Assembly: GCA_963776565.1 (NCBI GenBank)
Contig: CAVZNF010000005.1
Location: forward strand, 124,001 to 188,000
From: GMQP-bins7 sp963776565
GTDB taxonomy: Bacteria > Actinomycetota > Thermoleophilia > Gaiellales > Gaiellaceae
DNA: 64,000 bases
Reading direction: 5' to 3'
The notes under the pieces were generated by a model. The model was not told where the DNA came from. It ran no database searches and worked only from the letters and a program-made list of their open reading frames with translations. The translations under genes were made by a program, and so were the position numbers. Position 1 is the first letter of the stretch. Every line of letters starts with the position of its first letter. Below, piece by piece: positions 34,423 to 42,689 of the stretch.

Positions 34423-34982
34423 TCTCGAGGCTGCGGGGTGCTCCGGCCGGACGCACGGCCGACGGGCTCGTGCTCGACGTCGGCGGCGTCGGCTACCTGG
34501 TGAACGCCACGCCGACGGTGCTGCGTCGCGCCGAGAGCGCGCCGGAGCTGACCGTGGAGACGTACCTCCATGTCCGCGAGGACGCCCTCCAGCTCTACGG
34601 GTTCGCAGACGCGGCCGAGCGGTCGCTGTTCGTCCAGCTCCTGGGTGTGAGCGGCATCGGGCCGAAGGTCGCGCTCGCCGTCGTCTCCAGTGCGTCGCCG
34701 GACGAGCTTCAACGCGCGATCGCGCTTCGCGACTCTGCCCGCTTCCAGGTGATCCCCGGCATCGGAAAGAAGACGGCCGAGCGGATCGTGCTCGAGCTCG
34801 AGGGCTCGATCTCGGACTCGGTGCCGGTCCCGGAGAGCGGCGCGCCGCGCGAGCTGGTCGCGCGTGACGCTCTCGTCGAGCTCGGGTACTCGCTCGTCGA
34901 GGCGGAGCAAGCGCTCGCGGGCGTCGATCCCGAGCTGCCGGTCGAGGAGCGCGTGCGCGAGGCGCTGAGGAGCGCCGCGTGA
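34419..34982 (+). CDS. ruvA: Holliday junction DNA helicase subunit RuvA
   Basis: Intact, 187 residues. OB-fold N terminus (LVLDVGGVGYLVNATP), two helix-hairpin-helix motifs (LLGVSGIGPKVALAVVSS, VIPGIGKKTAERIVLELEG) and a C-terminal RuvB-binding UBA-like helix bundle (LVELGYSLVEAEQALAG). Tetramer binds the junction. ATG overlaps ruvC stop, GTG of ruvB overlaps its stop. Confidence 0.96.
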   Translation: MISRLRGAPAGRTADGLVLDVGGVGYLVNATPTVLRRAESAPELTVETYLHVREDALQLYGFADAAERSLFVQLLGVSGIGPKVALAVVSSASPDELQRAIALRDSARFQVIPGIGKKTAERIVLELEGSISDSVPVPESGAPRELVARDALVELGYSLVEAEQALAGVDPELPVEERVREALRSAA

Positions 34983-35989
34983 CGAGTCAGTTCCTGGCAC
35001 CGGCCCTTCGTGACGGCGACGAGGAGGTCGAGCAGTCGCTGCGGCCGCGGCGACTCGACGACTTCATCGGCCAGGAACGAGTCAAGGAGCAGCTCGAGAT
35101 CGCCCTCGATGCCGCCAAGGGACGCGGAGACGCGCTCGACCATGTTCTTCTGGTAGGCCCACCGGGCCTCGGGAAGACGACGCTCGCGACGATCATCCGG
35201 GAGGAGCTCGGCGTCGGGATCCGCACCGTGGCAGGCCCGGCGCTCGAACGGAAGGGCGACATGGCGGCGATCCTCACGGGGCTCGACGCGAAGGACGTCC
35301 TCTTCGTCGACGAGATCCACCGCGTCAACCGCGCGATCGAGGAGATCCTCTATCCGGCGCTCGAGGACTTTCGTCTGGACATCATCGTCGGCCAGGGCGC
35401 CGGCGCGCGGACGCTGACGCTCGACCTTCCTCCGTTCACCCTCGTCGGTGCGACCACGCGCACCGGGCTGCTGACGACCCCGCTGCGCGATCGCTTCGGC
35501 ATGACGTTCCGGCTGGGCTACTACGAGCGAGGTGAGCTTGCGACGATCGTGCGTCGCTCTGCGGGAATCCTCGGCGTCGAGATCGCGGACGAGGCCGCTG
35601 ACGAGGTGGCCGGTCGTGCTCGTGGCACGCCGCGTGTGGCGAACCGGATCCTGCGGCGGATCCGCGACGTCGCCGAGGTGCGACACACCGGAGCGGTGAC
35701 GATCGACGTCGCGCGCGAGGCGCTCGAGCTCCTCGAGGTCGACGAGGCCGGGCTGGAGAAGATCGATCGTGACCTGCTCACGGCGATCGCGCACAAGTTC
35801 GGCGGCGGGCCGGTGGGCCTCTCGACGCTCGCGGTCTCTCTCGGCGAGGAGCCCGACACGATCGAAGACGTCTACGAGCCCTACCTGCTGCAGCTCGGCT
35901 TCCTGCAACGCACGCCGCGCGGCCGGGTGATCACCGAGCTCGGGCGCGCACACATCGGCGCCGAGCGTGCCGGAGACGGGCTGTTCTAG
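34979..35989 (+). CDS. ruvB: Holliday junction branch-migration ATPase RuvB
   Basis: Intact, 336 residues. Walker A GPPGLGKTTLA, Walker B LFVDEIHR, sensor region GATTRTGLLTTPLRDRFG, arginine-finger segment, and the winged-helix end DTIEDVYEPYLLQLGFLQRT. Hexameric motor of branch migration. Translationally coupled to ruvA. Confidence 0.97.
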   Translation: MTSQFLAPALRDGDEEVEQSLRPRRLDDFIGQERVKEQLEIALDAAKGRGDALDHVLLVGPPGLGKTTLATIIREELGVGIRTVAGPALERKGDMAAILTGLDAKDVLFVDEIHRVNRAIEEILYPALEDFRLDIIVGQGAGARTLTLDLPPFTLVGATTRTGLLTTPLRDRFGMTFRLGYYERGELATIVRRSAGILGVEIADEAADEVAGRARGTPRVANRILRRIRDVAEVRHTGAVTIDVAREALELLEVDEAGLEKIDRDLLTAIAHKFGGGPVGLSTLAVSLGEEPDTIEDVYEPYLLQLGFLQRTPRGRVITELGRAHIGAERAGDGLF

Positions 35990-35993
35990 GTCG

Positions 35994-36311
35994 ATGTCGG
36001 CCCACGTGTGGACACCCGGTGCGGCGGGCCCGCTCGACGAGTTCGTGGGCCGGCTCACGCGCATGGTTGCGGCCTTCGCGACAGAGCATCAGCTCGAGCA
36101 GGCGGAAGTGTGCGTCGAGCTCGTCGACGGGTCGCGTCACACGCTCGAGACGACGAGCGCGGATCCCGGCTTCGGGTTCTTCTCGTTCACGCCGCACCGC
36201 GACGACGGCGACGAGCCCAAGAGGTTGATCGTCCCGATCGGTGCGGTCCGGTCGATCGAGATCTCTGCGCCGGATCCCGAGCGGCCGTTCGGCTTCATTC
36301 CGACCGAGTAG
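35994..36311 (+). CDS. Hypothetical protein (105 aa) after ruvB
   Basis: MSAHVWTPGAAGPLDEFVGR, a helix LTRMVAAFATEHQLEQAEV, then strands VCVELVDGSRHTLETTSADP and FGFFSFTPH, with LIVPIGAVRSIEISA. Looks like a small beta-barrel or Sm-like domain with an N-terminal helix. Four bases after ruvB, so same operon. I do not recognise a family. Confidence 0.65.
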   Translation: MSAHVWTPGAAGPLDEFVGRLTRMVAAFATEHQLEQAEVCVELVDGSRHTLETTSADPGFGFFSFTPHRDDGDEPKRLIVPIGAVRSIEISAPDPERPFGFIPTE

Positions 36312-36314
36312 CGG

Positions 36315-36770
36315 TCAACCCCTGTATTGCAGCTCGCTCCAGGAAGGAACGGGTGCGAGCTCGAGAAGCGTGCGCCCGCCCTGCGGTTCCGCGTAGCCGA
36401 AGTCGCCCGTGTCGTCGATCCACGAGACGTCGAGGAGGCCTTCCTTCACCCGGTGGTCGAGCCACGCGCCGCGAAACACGAGCTTGCGCAGCCAGTAGAC
36501 GAGCGACTCGCCGTTCTGCAGCGAGAGGCGCTCCCAGTGACGGACGAGATACAGCCCGAGCCCGCTCCTCGCATCTTCGATGCGGCCGTCGGCGACGAGC
36601 TCGACGAGGTCCGCAGACTCCTGGTCGTCCACGTCGTTGGTCGCGATCAGCTCGATGCGGACAGCGGCGGCGATGACCCGCTCCTCGAAGTCTTGCGCCG
36701 AGAACTCGAACCGGTGCCCGAGGAATTCGACGACGAAGTCGTCCCCGGAGCGGTAGTTGGCCGCGAGCAT
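36315..36770 (-). CDS. Hypothetical protein (151 aa)
   Basis: Starts MLAANYRSGDDFVVEFLGHR; then FEERVIAAAVRIELIATNDV and a Trp-rich C-terminal half (SLVYWLRKLVFRGAWLDH, LLDVSWIDDTGDFGYAEPQ). Soluble. I chose the ATG at 36770 because the upstream 41 codons are antisense to the next gene's promoter and have no domain character. Convergent with the ruvB operon, divergent from the 68-residue membrane protein. Confidence 0.6.
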   Translation of the reverse strand: MLAANYRSGDDFVVEFLGHRFEFSAQDFEERVIAAAVRIELIATNDVDDQESADLVELVADGRIEDARSGLGLYLVRHWERLSLQNGESLVYWLRKLVFRGAWLDHRVKEGLLDVSWIDDTGDFGYAEPQGGRTLLELAPVPSWSELQYRG

Positions 36771-36798
36771 CGCGGTCAGGGTATCTAGGCTTTCCGAC

Positions 36799-37005
36799 GT
36801 GAACGACCGTCGTCTGTGGGCAGTGATGGCCGTCGTCGTCGTAGGCATCTGGCTTGCGGGAGCGGCGGTGACGAGGTATTCGCTCGAGCGCATGGCGTAC
36901 TACACGCCGATCGCCGTCGTGGTCGTCGGGGCGACCGTCGGGCTCGTTCTCCTCTGGGTGAAGGTCGTCACGGACTCTCTGCGACGCCGCCGCGGAGAGG
37001 GCTGA
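36799..37005 (+). CDS. Two-helix small membrane protein (68 aa)
   Basis: Helices LWAVMAVVVVGIWLAGAAV and YYTPIAVVVVGATVGLVLLW, with a basic tail KVVTDSLRRRRGEG. TAGGCT at 36786-36791 lies 7 bases before the GTG, so expression is probably leaderless from a promoter overlapping that of the divergent gene. Unknown role; 45 bases upstream of recJ. Confidence 0.65.
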   Translation: MNDRRLWAVMAVVVVGIWLAGAAVTRYSLERMAYYTPIAVVVVGATVGLVLLWVKVVTDSLRRRRGEG

Positions 37006-37050
37006 GCGCCGCCCTCGCGGCGTCCGATCGTCTCCGTACCGTCACCGTGA

Positions 37051-38925
37051 GTGACGAGCTCGTGGACGATCTCACCGCTGGACGTGCGCGGCGCGCGTTC
37101 TCTCGCGCGCGAGCTCGGCATCAGCGAGACGACGGCATCGGTGCTCGCACGTCGCGGGTACGACGAGCCTGACACTGCTCGCCGCTACCTCGACGCCGAG
37201 CTTCCCGGCTATGACCCGTTGCTCCTCGGAGACGTCGGCGCTGCCGTTGAGCGGATCCGCGCAGCAGTCGCGAGCGAGACCCGCATCTGCGTCCACGGAG
37301 ACTACGACGTCGACGGGATCTGTGCGACGGCCCTCGCGGTGCTGGTGCTTCGCGAGTTGAGCGCGGACGTCACCTGGCATCTGCCGAGCCGGTTCGAAGA
37401 GGGTTACGGCGTGTCGCGCCAGACAATCGAGCGACTGGCCGACGACGGCGTGGGTCTCGTTCTCACGGTCGACTGCGGGATTACAGCAGTGGAGGAGATC
37501 GCCGAGGCGAAAGCTCGCGGACTCGAGGTCGTCGTGACCGACCACCACCGGCCCGGAGACGTTCTTCCCGACTGCCCGATCGTCGCGACACGACCCTCGA
37601 GCTATCCCTTCCCCGAGCTGTGCGGAACGGGCGTCGTGTACAAGCTCGGCGAGGCGCTCCTCGGCCCCGACCACCCCGCGATTCGACGAAATCTCGATCT
37701 CGTCGCGCTCGCGACCATCGCCGACGTCGTCCCGCTCGTCGACGAGAACCGCGCGCTGGCGACGGCTGGGCTGCGCGCTCTCGCCTCGACCTCGCGTCCG
37801 GGGCTTCAGGCGCTCATGCGGAGCGCGCACGTGGATCCGGCAACTGTCGACTCCGGCTCCGTGGGCTTCCGCCTCGCACCCCGGATCAACGCTGCCGGCC
37901 GGCTGGGTCGGCCCGACGTCGCGCTCGAACTCGTGCTGACCACCGATCCCGACGAGGCGCGGCGTCACGCCGACGTGCTCGAGGAGCTGAATCGCGACCG
38001 CCAGGCGGTCGAGGATCGGATCCTGCGCGACGCCATCGCGGCCGTGGACGCGCTGTCCGAGCCGAAGCGGCGACGGCGTGGTTACGTCCTGTGGAACGAG
38101 GACTGGCACGAAGGCGTGATCGGGATCGTCGCGTCACGCCTCGCCGAGAGGTTCCATCGGCCGATCGTCCTGATCACGCGCTCGCACGACGGCTGGAAAG
38201 GCTCGGGAAGGTCGATCGCGGGCTTCGACCTGCACGGCGCCCTCGCCGCGTGCTCGGGTCGTCTCGAACGCTTCGGGGGTCACCGTGCCGCCGCAGGGCT
38301 GTCGATCGACGAAGCGAACATCGCGGCGTTCGCCGACGACTTCGCGGCGCACGCCGACGCCAATCTCGGCCCCGAGGACCTGTTCGAGACGATTCCCGTG
38401 GACGCCGTCGTCTCGGCGCGCGATCTCACGCTCGACCTGGCGGAGGAGCTCGAGCGCCTTGCGCCGTTCGGTCTCGGCAACCCGGACGTCACCCTGCTCG
38501 TCCCGGCGACGGAGGCCGTGACTCCCGCGACCGTCGGGGAGGGCAAGCATCTTCGCTTTCGCGTGCGTCAGCACGGACGCGACGCCGGGAGCGCGATTGC
38601 GTTCGGCCAGGGCTCGCAGCTCGATCGGCTGCTCGCGGTCGGCCTGTTCGACGTCGCGTTTCGTCTGAAGGAGAACCACTGGAACGGCACGGTCGCACCC
38701 CAGCTCGTCGTCCGGAGGATCTTCGACACGGCCGAGGGCTACGAGGAGCTGCGAGCTGCCTTCGCGGAGCTCTGGCGCCGCGGCGAGCCTGCGTGGACTC
38801 CGGAGGCGCGGCGCGTCTTCGGTGAGCTCGCTCTCGACGCGGAGGCGGCGGGCCGTGGCCAGCTCCTCGAGTCGGAGTCGTTCAGAGCGCTTCTCCTCGA
38901 CGCGGCCCTGCCGCGCGCCGCGTAA
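37051..38925 (+). CDS. recJ: Single-stranded-DNA-specific exonuclease RecJ
   Basis: Intact, 624 residues. DHH phosphoesterase motifs: CVHGDYDVDGICATALAV, LVLTVDCGITA, VVVTDHHRPGD; DHHA1 domain with SGRSIAGFDLHGAL and RFGGHRAAAGLSI; OB-fold part with PFGLGNPDVTLL. A 5'-3' exonuclease in recombination and mismatch repair. GTG at 37051. Follows the ruvCAB group, which is also recombination machinery. Confidence 0.95.
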   Translation: MTSSWTISPLDVRGARSLARELGISETTASVLARRGYDEPDTARRYLDAELPGYDPLLLGDVGAAVERIRAAVASETRICVHGDYDVDGICATALAVLVLRELSADVTWHLPSRFEEGYGVSRQTIERLADDGVGLVLTVDCGITAVEEIAEAKARGLEVVVTDHHRPGDVLPDCPIVATRPSSYPFPELCGTGVVYKLGEALLGPDHPAIRRNLDLVALATIADVVPLVDENRALATAGLRALASTSRPGLQALMRSAHVDPATVDSGSVGFRLAPRINAAGRLGRPDVALELVLTTDPDEARRHADVLEELNRDRQAVEDRILRDAIAAVDALSEPKRRRRGYVLWNEDWHEGVIGIVASRLAERFHRPIVLITRSHDGWKGSGRSIAGFDLHGALAACSGRLERFGGHRAAAGLSIDEANIAAFADDFAAHADANLGPEDLFETIPVDAVVSARDLTLDLAEELERLAPFGLGNPDVTLLVPATEAVTPATVGEGKHLRFRVRQHGRDAGSAIAFGQGSQLDRLLAVGLFDVAFRLKENHWNGTVAPQLVVRRIFDTAEGYEELRAAFAELWRRGEPAWTPEARRVFGELALDAEAAGRGQLLESESFRALLLDAALPRAA

Positions 38926-38928
38926 CGG

Positions 38929-39027
38929 TCAGCCCAGGCCTGGGCGAGACGGCACGAGCGCATCGCGCATGGCAAGTGCGAGGCGCCGCGCGTTCCGCCG
39001 GCGCCACCAGCGGCGAAGGTTGGTCAT
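38929..39027 (-). CDS. Possible very short basic protein (32 aa)
   Basis: MTNLRRWWRRRNARRLALAM continues with RDALVPSRPGLG in the recJ-to-rsh gap, opposite strand. An amphipathic Arg/Trp-rich helix is plausible, but the GC-rich strand makes short open frames likely by chance and there is no good ribosome site. Confidence 0.22.
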   Translation of the reverse strand: MTNLRRWWRRRNARRLALAMRDALVPSRPGLG

Positions 39028-39108
39028 GGACCGATCCAGTTCGCGGACATGCGCTTCCCTCCTCCCCGGCAAGAAGGGTCATGAAACCCCGCTCAGTACA
39101 CTGAACTC

Positions 39109-41313
39109 ATGAGTGTCCTCGACGCAAAACGGCATCGCGAAGACCTGGTCGAGGAGCTGATCGCCGAGGTCGAGGCGTACAACCCGGACGTCGACAAGGA
39201 GCTTCTGCGTCGCGCATTCGAGGTCGCCGAGCGCGCACATACCGGGCAGACCCGCAGGTCGGGCGAGGAGTTCATCCACCACCCCCTGGGTGTGGCACGG
39301 ATCTGCGCGGAGCTTCATCTCGACGAGCAGACGATCGCCGCTGCGCTCCTTCACGACGTGATCGAGGACACCGAGTCCGATCTCGAGGAGCTGCGCTCCG
39401 AGTTCGGCGCCGAGGTCGCGCAGCTCGTTGAAGGCGTGACGAAGCTGACGCGGATCAGCTTCCAGAGCCGCGAGCAGGCCGAGGCCGAGAACTACCGGAA
39501 GATGATCGTGGCCATGGCGCAGGACGTCCGCGTCATCCTGATCAAGCTCGCAGACCGCCTCCACAACATGCGGACGATCGAGTACCTCGGCAAGCAGAAG
39601 CAGGCTCAGAAGGCGCGCGAGACACTCGAGGTGTACGCGCCACTCGCGCACCGGCTCGGTATCCATGCGCTCAAGTGGGAGCTGGAAGACCTCGCGTTCC
39701 AGACGCTCCATCCGCGCAAGTACGCCGAGATCAAGGCGATGGTGGCCGACCGGCGCGCCGATCGAGAGGAGCAGGCCGAGAAAGCGGCCGAGGTTCTCGG
39801 CGAGGAGCTCGAGAAGGCCGACGTGCCCGCCGACATCACGGGGCGGGCGAAGCACCTCTACTCCATCTACGACAAGATGGCCAAGCGAGGCCGCGAGTTC
39901 AACGAGATCTACGACCTGACTGCGCTGCGCGTCATCTGCGAGCGGTCGGGCGAGGAGGGAACGCGTGACTGCTACGCGGCGCTCGGTCTCGTGCACTCGC
40001 TCTGGAAGCCGATGCCCGGTCGGTTCAAGGACTTCATCGCGATGCCGAAGCTCAACCGGTACCGCTCGCTGCACACGACCGTGATCGGGCCGGAGGGGCG
40101 GCCGCTCGAGATCCAGGTGCGAACGCGCGAGATGCACGAGGAGGCCGAGTACGGCGTTGCGGCGCACTGGGTGTACAAGCGACGCAGCAAGGCGAAGGCG
40201 GACGACGACGAGTGGCTCACGTGGGTCAGGTCGCTGATGGAGGGGCAGCAGGAAGACCAGGATCCTGGCGAGTACATGCGCAGCCTGCGCACCGATCTCT
40301 TCGCCGAGGAGGTCTACGTCTTCACGCCAAAGGGCGAGGTGAAGGTTCTCCCGTCGGGCGCGACGCCGATCGACTTCGCCTATGCGGTCCACACCGACGT
40401 TGGCCACCGCACAGTCGGAGCCAAGGTGAACGGCCGCATCGTCCCGCTCCACTACAGGCTCCGCAGCGGCGACTTCGTCGAGATCCTCACCTCGAAGTCC
40501 GGGCGTGGCCCATCGCGCGACTGGCTCGCGCTCGTCACCTCGTCGCGCGCGCGAAACAAGATCCGCCAGTGGTACCAGCGCGAGACACGCGGAGAGACGG
40601 AGGCGAAGGGGCGAGACCTGCTCGATCAGGCTCTGAAGGCCCAGAAGCTGCCGTACCGCAAGCTGCAGGGGTCGAGCGTGCTCGCCCAGGTGATCCGCGA
40701 GACCGGCTTCAAGAAGGCCGAGGACTTCTATGTCGCGCTCGGGGCGGGGAAGCTCTCACCGTCGCAGATCGTGAACAAGGTGATTCAGCGGCTCAAGACC
40801 GACGAGGTCGCCGCCGCGCCCGTCCTGACGACCAAGGCGCCGCGTCGCAAGGCGGTATCGAGCGATCGCGTCGGCATCCACGTCACCGGCGTGGAGGACG
40901 TGCTCGTCCGGCTCGCGAAGTGCTGCACGCCGGTTCCGGGCGACACCATCGTCGGGTACATCTCGATGGGGCGCGGCATCACCGTGCACCGGCAGGACTG
41001 TCCCAACGTGCGCGCGCTCCAGCGCAACCCGGAGCGCTTCACGGACGTCGAGTGGGAGGGAGGCGCCTCCGCCGGCTTCCTCGTCCAGATCGCGGTCGAC
41101 GCATGGGATCGCTCCCGGCTCCTCGAGGACGTCGCGCGCACGTTCGCCGAGCACGGCGCCAACATCGTCTCCTACGGCGGCACGGTCGAGGACGGCATGG
41201 CGCGGAATTGGTACACGGCCGAGGTGGGGGAGGTGAAGGAGCTCCGATCGCTCCTCACCGCCCTTCGCAACCTCGAAGCCGTTTTCGACGCGTATCGCGT
41301 CACGCCGACCTGA
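39109..41313 (+). CDS. rsh: Bifunctional (p)ppGpp synthetase/hydrolase (RelA/SpoT homologue)
   Basis: Intact, 734 residues. HD hydrolase domain with HHPLGVARI and ALLHDVIEDTESD, synthetase domain with NRYRSLHTTVIGPEGRPLEI, TGS domain VYVFTPKGEVKVLPSGATPI, zinc-finger-type segment around AKCCTPVPGDTIVGY, and C-terminal ACT domain. Both activities look intact, as in a single long RSH of actinobacteria. TACACT (39097-39102) is 6 bases before the ATG. Controls the stringent response. Not in an operon with recJ; 183 bases lie between. Confidence 0.96.
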   Translation: MSVLDAKRHREDLVEELIAEVEAYNPDVDKELLRRAFEVAERAHTGQTRRSGEEFIHHPLGVARICAELHLDEQTIAAALLHDVIEDTESDLEELRSEFGAEVAQLVEGVTKLTRISFQSREQAEAENYRKMIVAMAQDVRVILIKLADRLHNMRTIEYLGKQKQAQKARETLEVYAPLAHRLGIHALKWELEDLAFQTLHPRKYAEIKAMVADRRADREEQAEKAAEVLGEELEKADVPADITGRAKHLYSIYDKMAKRGREFNEIYDLTALRVICERSGEEGTRDCYAALGLVHSLWKPMPGRFKDFIAMPKLNRYRSLHTTVIGPEGRPLEIQVRTREMHEEAEYGVAAHWVYKRRSKAKADDDEWLTWVRSLMEGQQEDQDPGEYMRSLRTDLFAEEVYVFTPKGEVKVLPSGATPIDFAYAVHTDVGHRTVGAKVNGRIVPLHYRLRSGDFVEILTSKSGRGPSRDWLALVTSSRARNKIRQWYQRETRGETEAKGRDLLDQALKAQKLPYRKLQGSSVLAQVIRETGFKKAEDFYVALGAGKLSPSQIVNKVIQRLKTDEVAAAPVLTTKAPRRKAVSSDRVGIHVTGVEDVLVRLAKCCTPVPGDTIVGYISMGRGITVHRQDCPNVRALQRNPERFTDVEWEGGASAGFLVQIAVDAWDRSRLLEDVARTFAEHGANIVSYGGTVEDGMARNWYTAEVGEVKELRSLLTALRNLEAVFDAYRVTPT

Positions 41314-41326
41314 CGCAAGCGGCCTG

Positions 41327-41972
41327 CTACGCGAGCGGCCAGTCGGGTCGGTCGCGGAGAGCGGCGAAGTCCTCGTCGACGCTCGCATGCTCGGCGAGCT
41401 CGGGTCTCAGCTCGAGAGCCTGGCGCAGGAGCACGACGGCGTCGTCAGCTCGCCCGAGCAGCGCCTCCGCGCAGGCGAGGTGGTACAGCACTGCAGGGTG
41501 ATCGGGGCGGCGTTCGAGAGCAGCCTCCAGCTCTTCGAGATACGCGTCGTAGTCCCCGGCGGTGCGATGCCGCTCGGCGGCGAAGCAGTCCTCCCAGGCC
41601 GACGGCTCGTATGCCGCGCCGCGCGGCCCACCGATCGCAAGCACCGTGGTCTCGGGCTCGTCGGCGCGAGCATGCCGTTTCAGGTTGACGTCGCGAACGA
41701 ACACGACTGGTTCCCGCCGGTGCGTCGAGTGTGTCGTCGTCGAGCGTGAACGTCGCGCGGCCGCTCAACACGACGTAGACCTCTTCGTGCCCGAGCGAGC
41801 GTTCCGTGTGCTCCTCGACCACGTCGTCGCCCGCGTTCGGGGCGATGTACGCGTTGATCCCGAACGCGCCGATGTCGAGTGTCCGCCGCACCGGCCGCCA
41901 CAGGAGCGTGCCACCGACGACGGAGATCGGCTCGATGTCTTCGAGGCGCACGCTGTCCCAACCGCCGGGCAT
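41327..41972 (-). CDS. Cupin-TPR fusion protein, frameshifted
   Basis: About 214 residues. N-terminal cupin: AGDDVVEEHTERSLGHEEVYVVLSGRA split here as the metal-His/Glu strand (EEHTERSLGHEE) and VVLSGRATFTLDD; after a frame change near 41715 the cupin closes (VFVRDVNLKRHARADEPE), then TPR helices DAYLEELEAALERRPDHPAV and LGRADDAVVLLRQALELRPE. A small-ligand sensor joined to a protein-binding scaffold is likely. Total length 3n+1. Convergent with rsh. Confidence 0.75.
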
Positions 41973-41981
41973 GGCTGGAAT

Positions 41982-42650
41982 CTAGCCGCGCCGCGACACG
42001 CTGACGGGCCGCGCGTAGACCAGGTAGCGCTGGCTTGCGAAGAACCGCGGGTGGCACGCCTGCAGGACGAGCTGCTCTCGGTGGTGCGTCTCGAGGACCG
42101 ACACGTCGTTGTCGTCGACGATCCGGTGTCCGGTGACGCGATACACGATCGACGCGTAGGGGAGCTCAGCAGTGATCGTGTCACCGCGGCGGAGCTCGTC
42201 GATGTCGCCGAACGGCGCACCGTAGGTGGTCCTGTGCCCCGCGATGTAGACGAGCTCGCGCTCGCCGGGCATGAAGGTCTCGAGGTGCCGTCCCGGCCCA
42301 CGGCGGAGGTCGGAGACGCTCGTTCCGTTCACGACCACGGCATTCAATCCGAGCCGCGGCACCTTCAGCCTCGCGATGGCGTCTCCGTCGTCGCTCGCGA
42401 GACGGAAGCGCCGCGCCTCGCGGCGAACGTCGTCGCGCAGCCGTGGCTTCGGCTCGCTCGGGTGTGCGAGCGCGGGCGTGCGGAGCGGCTGCCACGTCTC
42501 GAACTGCGCGGTCAGCGTCGACTCGAGCCTGCGCTGCTCGTACGCTGTGTACGCCGTCGTGAACGGGTCCTTCCAGAGGTACACGGTGGCGGCCCAGGCG
42601 AGGACGCCGAAGCCGATGACGAGAAGGAACGTGCCGACGCGATGGCCCAT
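41982..42650 (-). CDS. Class E sortase
   Basis: Intact, 222 residues. N-terminal anchor helix (GTFLLVIGFGVLAWAATVYLW begins it), then the sortase barrel with His in YIAGHRTTYGAPF, Cys in LQACHPRFFASQ and Arg in RYLVYARP. Class E enzymes, common in high-GC Gram-positives, attach proteins bearing LAXTG or LPXTG-like signals to the wall. A possible substrate with LPNTG is encoded 2 kb away at 44585. Ends 9 bases before the cupin-TPR gene on the same strand. Confidence 0.9.
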   Translation of the reverse strand: MGHRVGTFLLVIGFGVLAWAATVYLWKDPFTTAYTAYEQRRLESTLTAQFETWQPLRTPALAHPSEPKPRLRDDVRREARRFRLASDDGDAIARLKVPRLGLNAVVVNGTSVSDLRRGPGRHLETFMPGERELVYIAGHRTTYGAPFGDIDELRRGDTITAELPYASIVYRVTGHRIVDDNDVSVLETHHREQLVLQACHPRFFASQRYLVYARPVSVSRRG

Positions 42651-42689
42651 GACCGATCACAGAGTAGGCCAGTGCTCGGCAGTGTGCGC

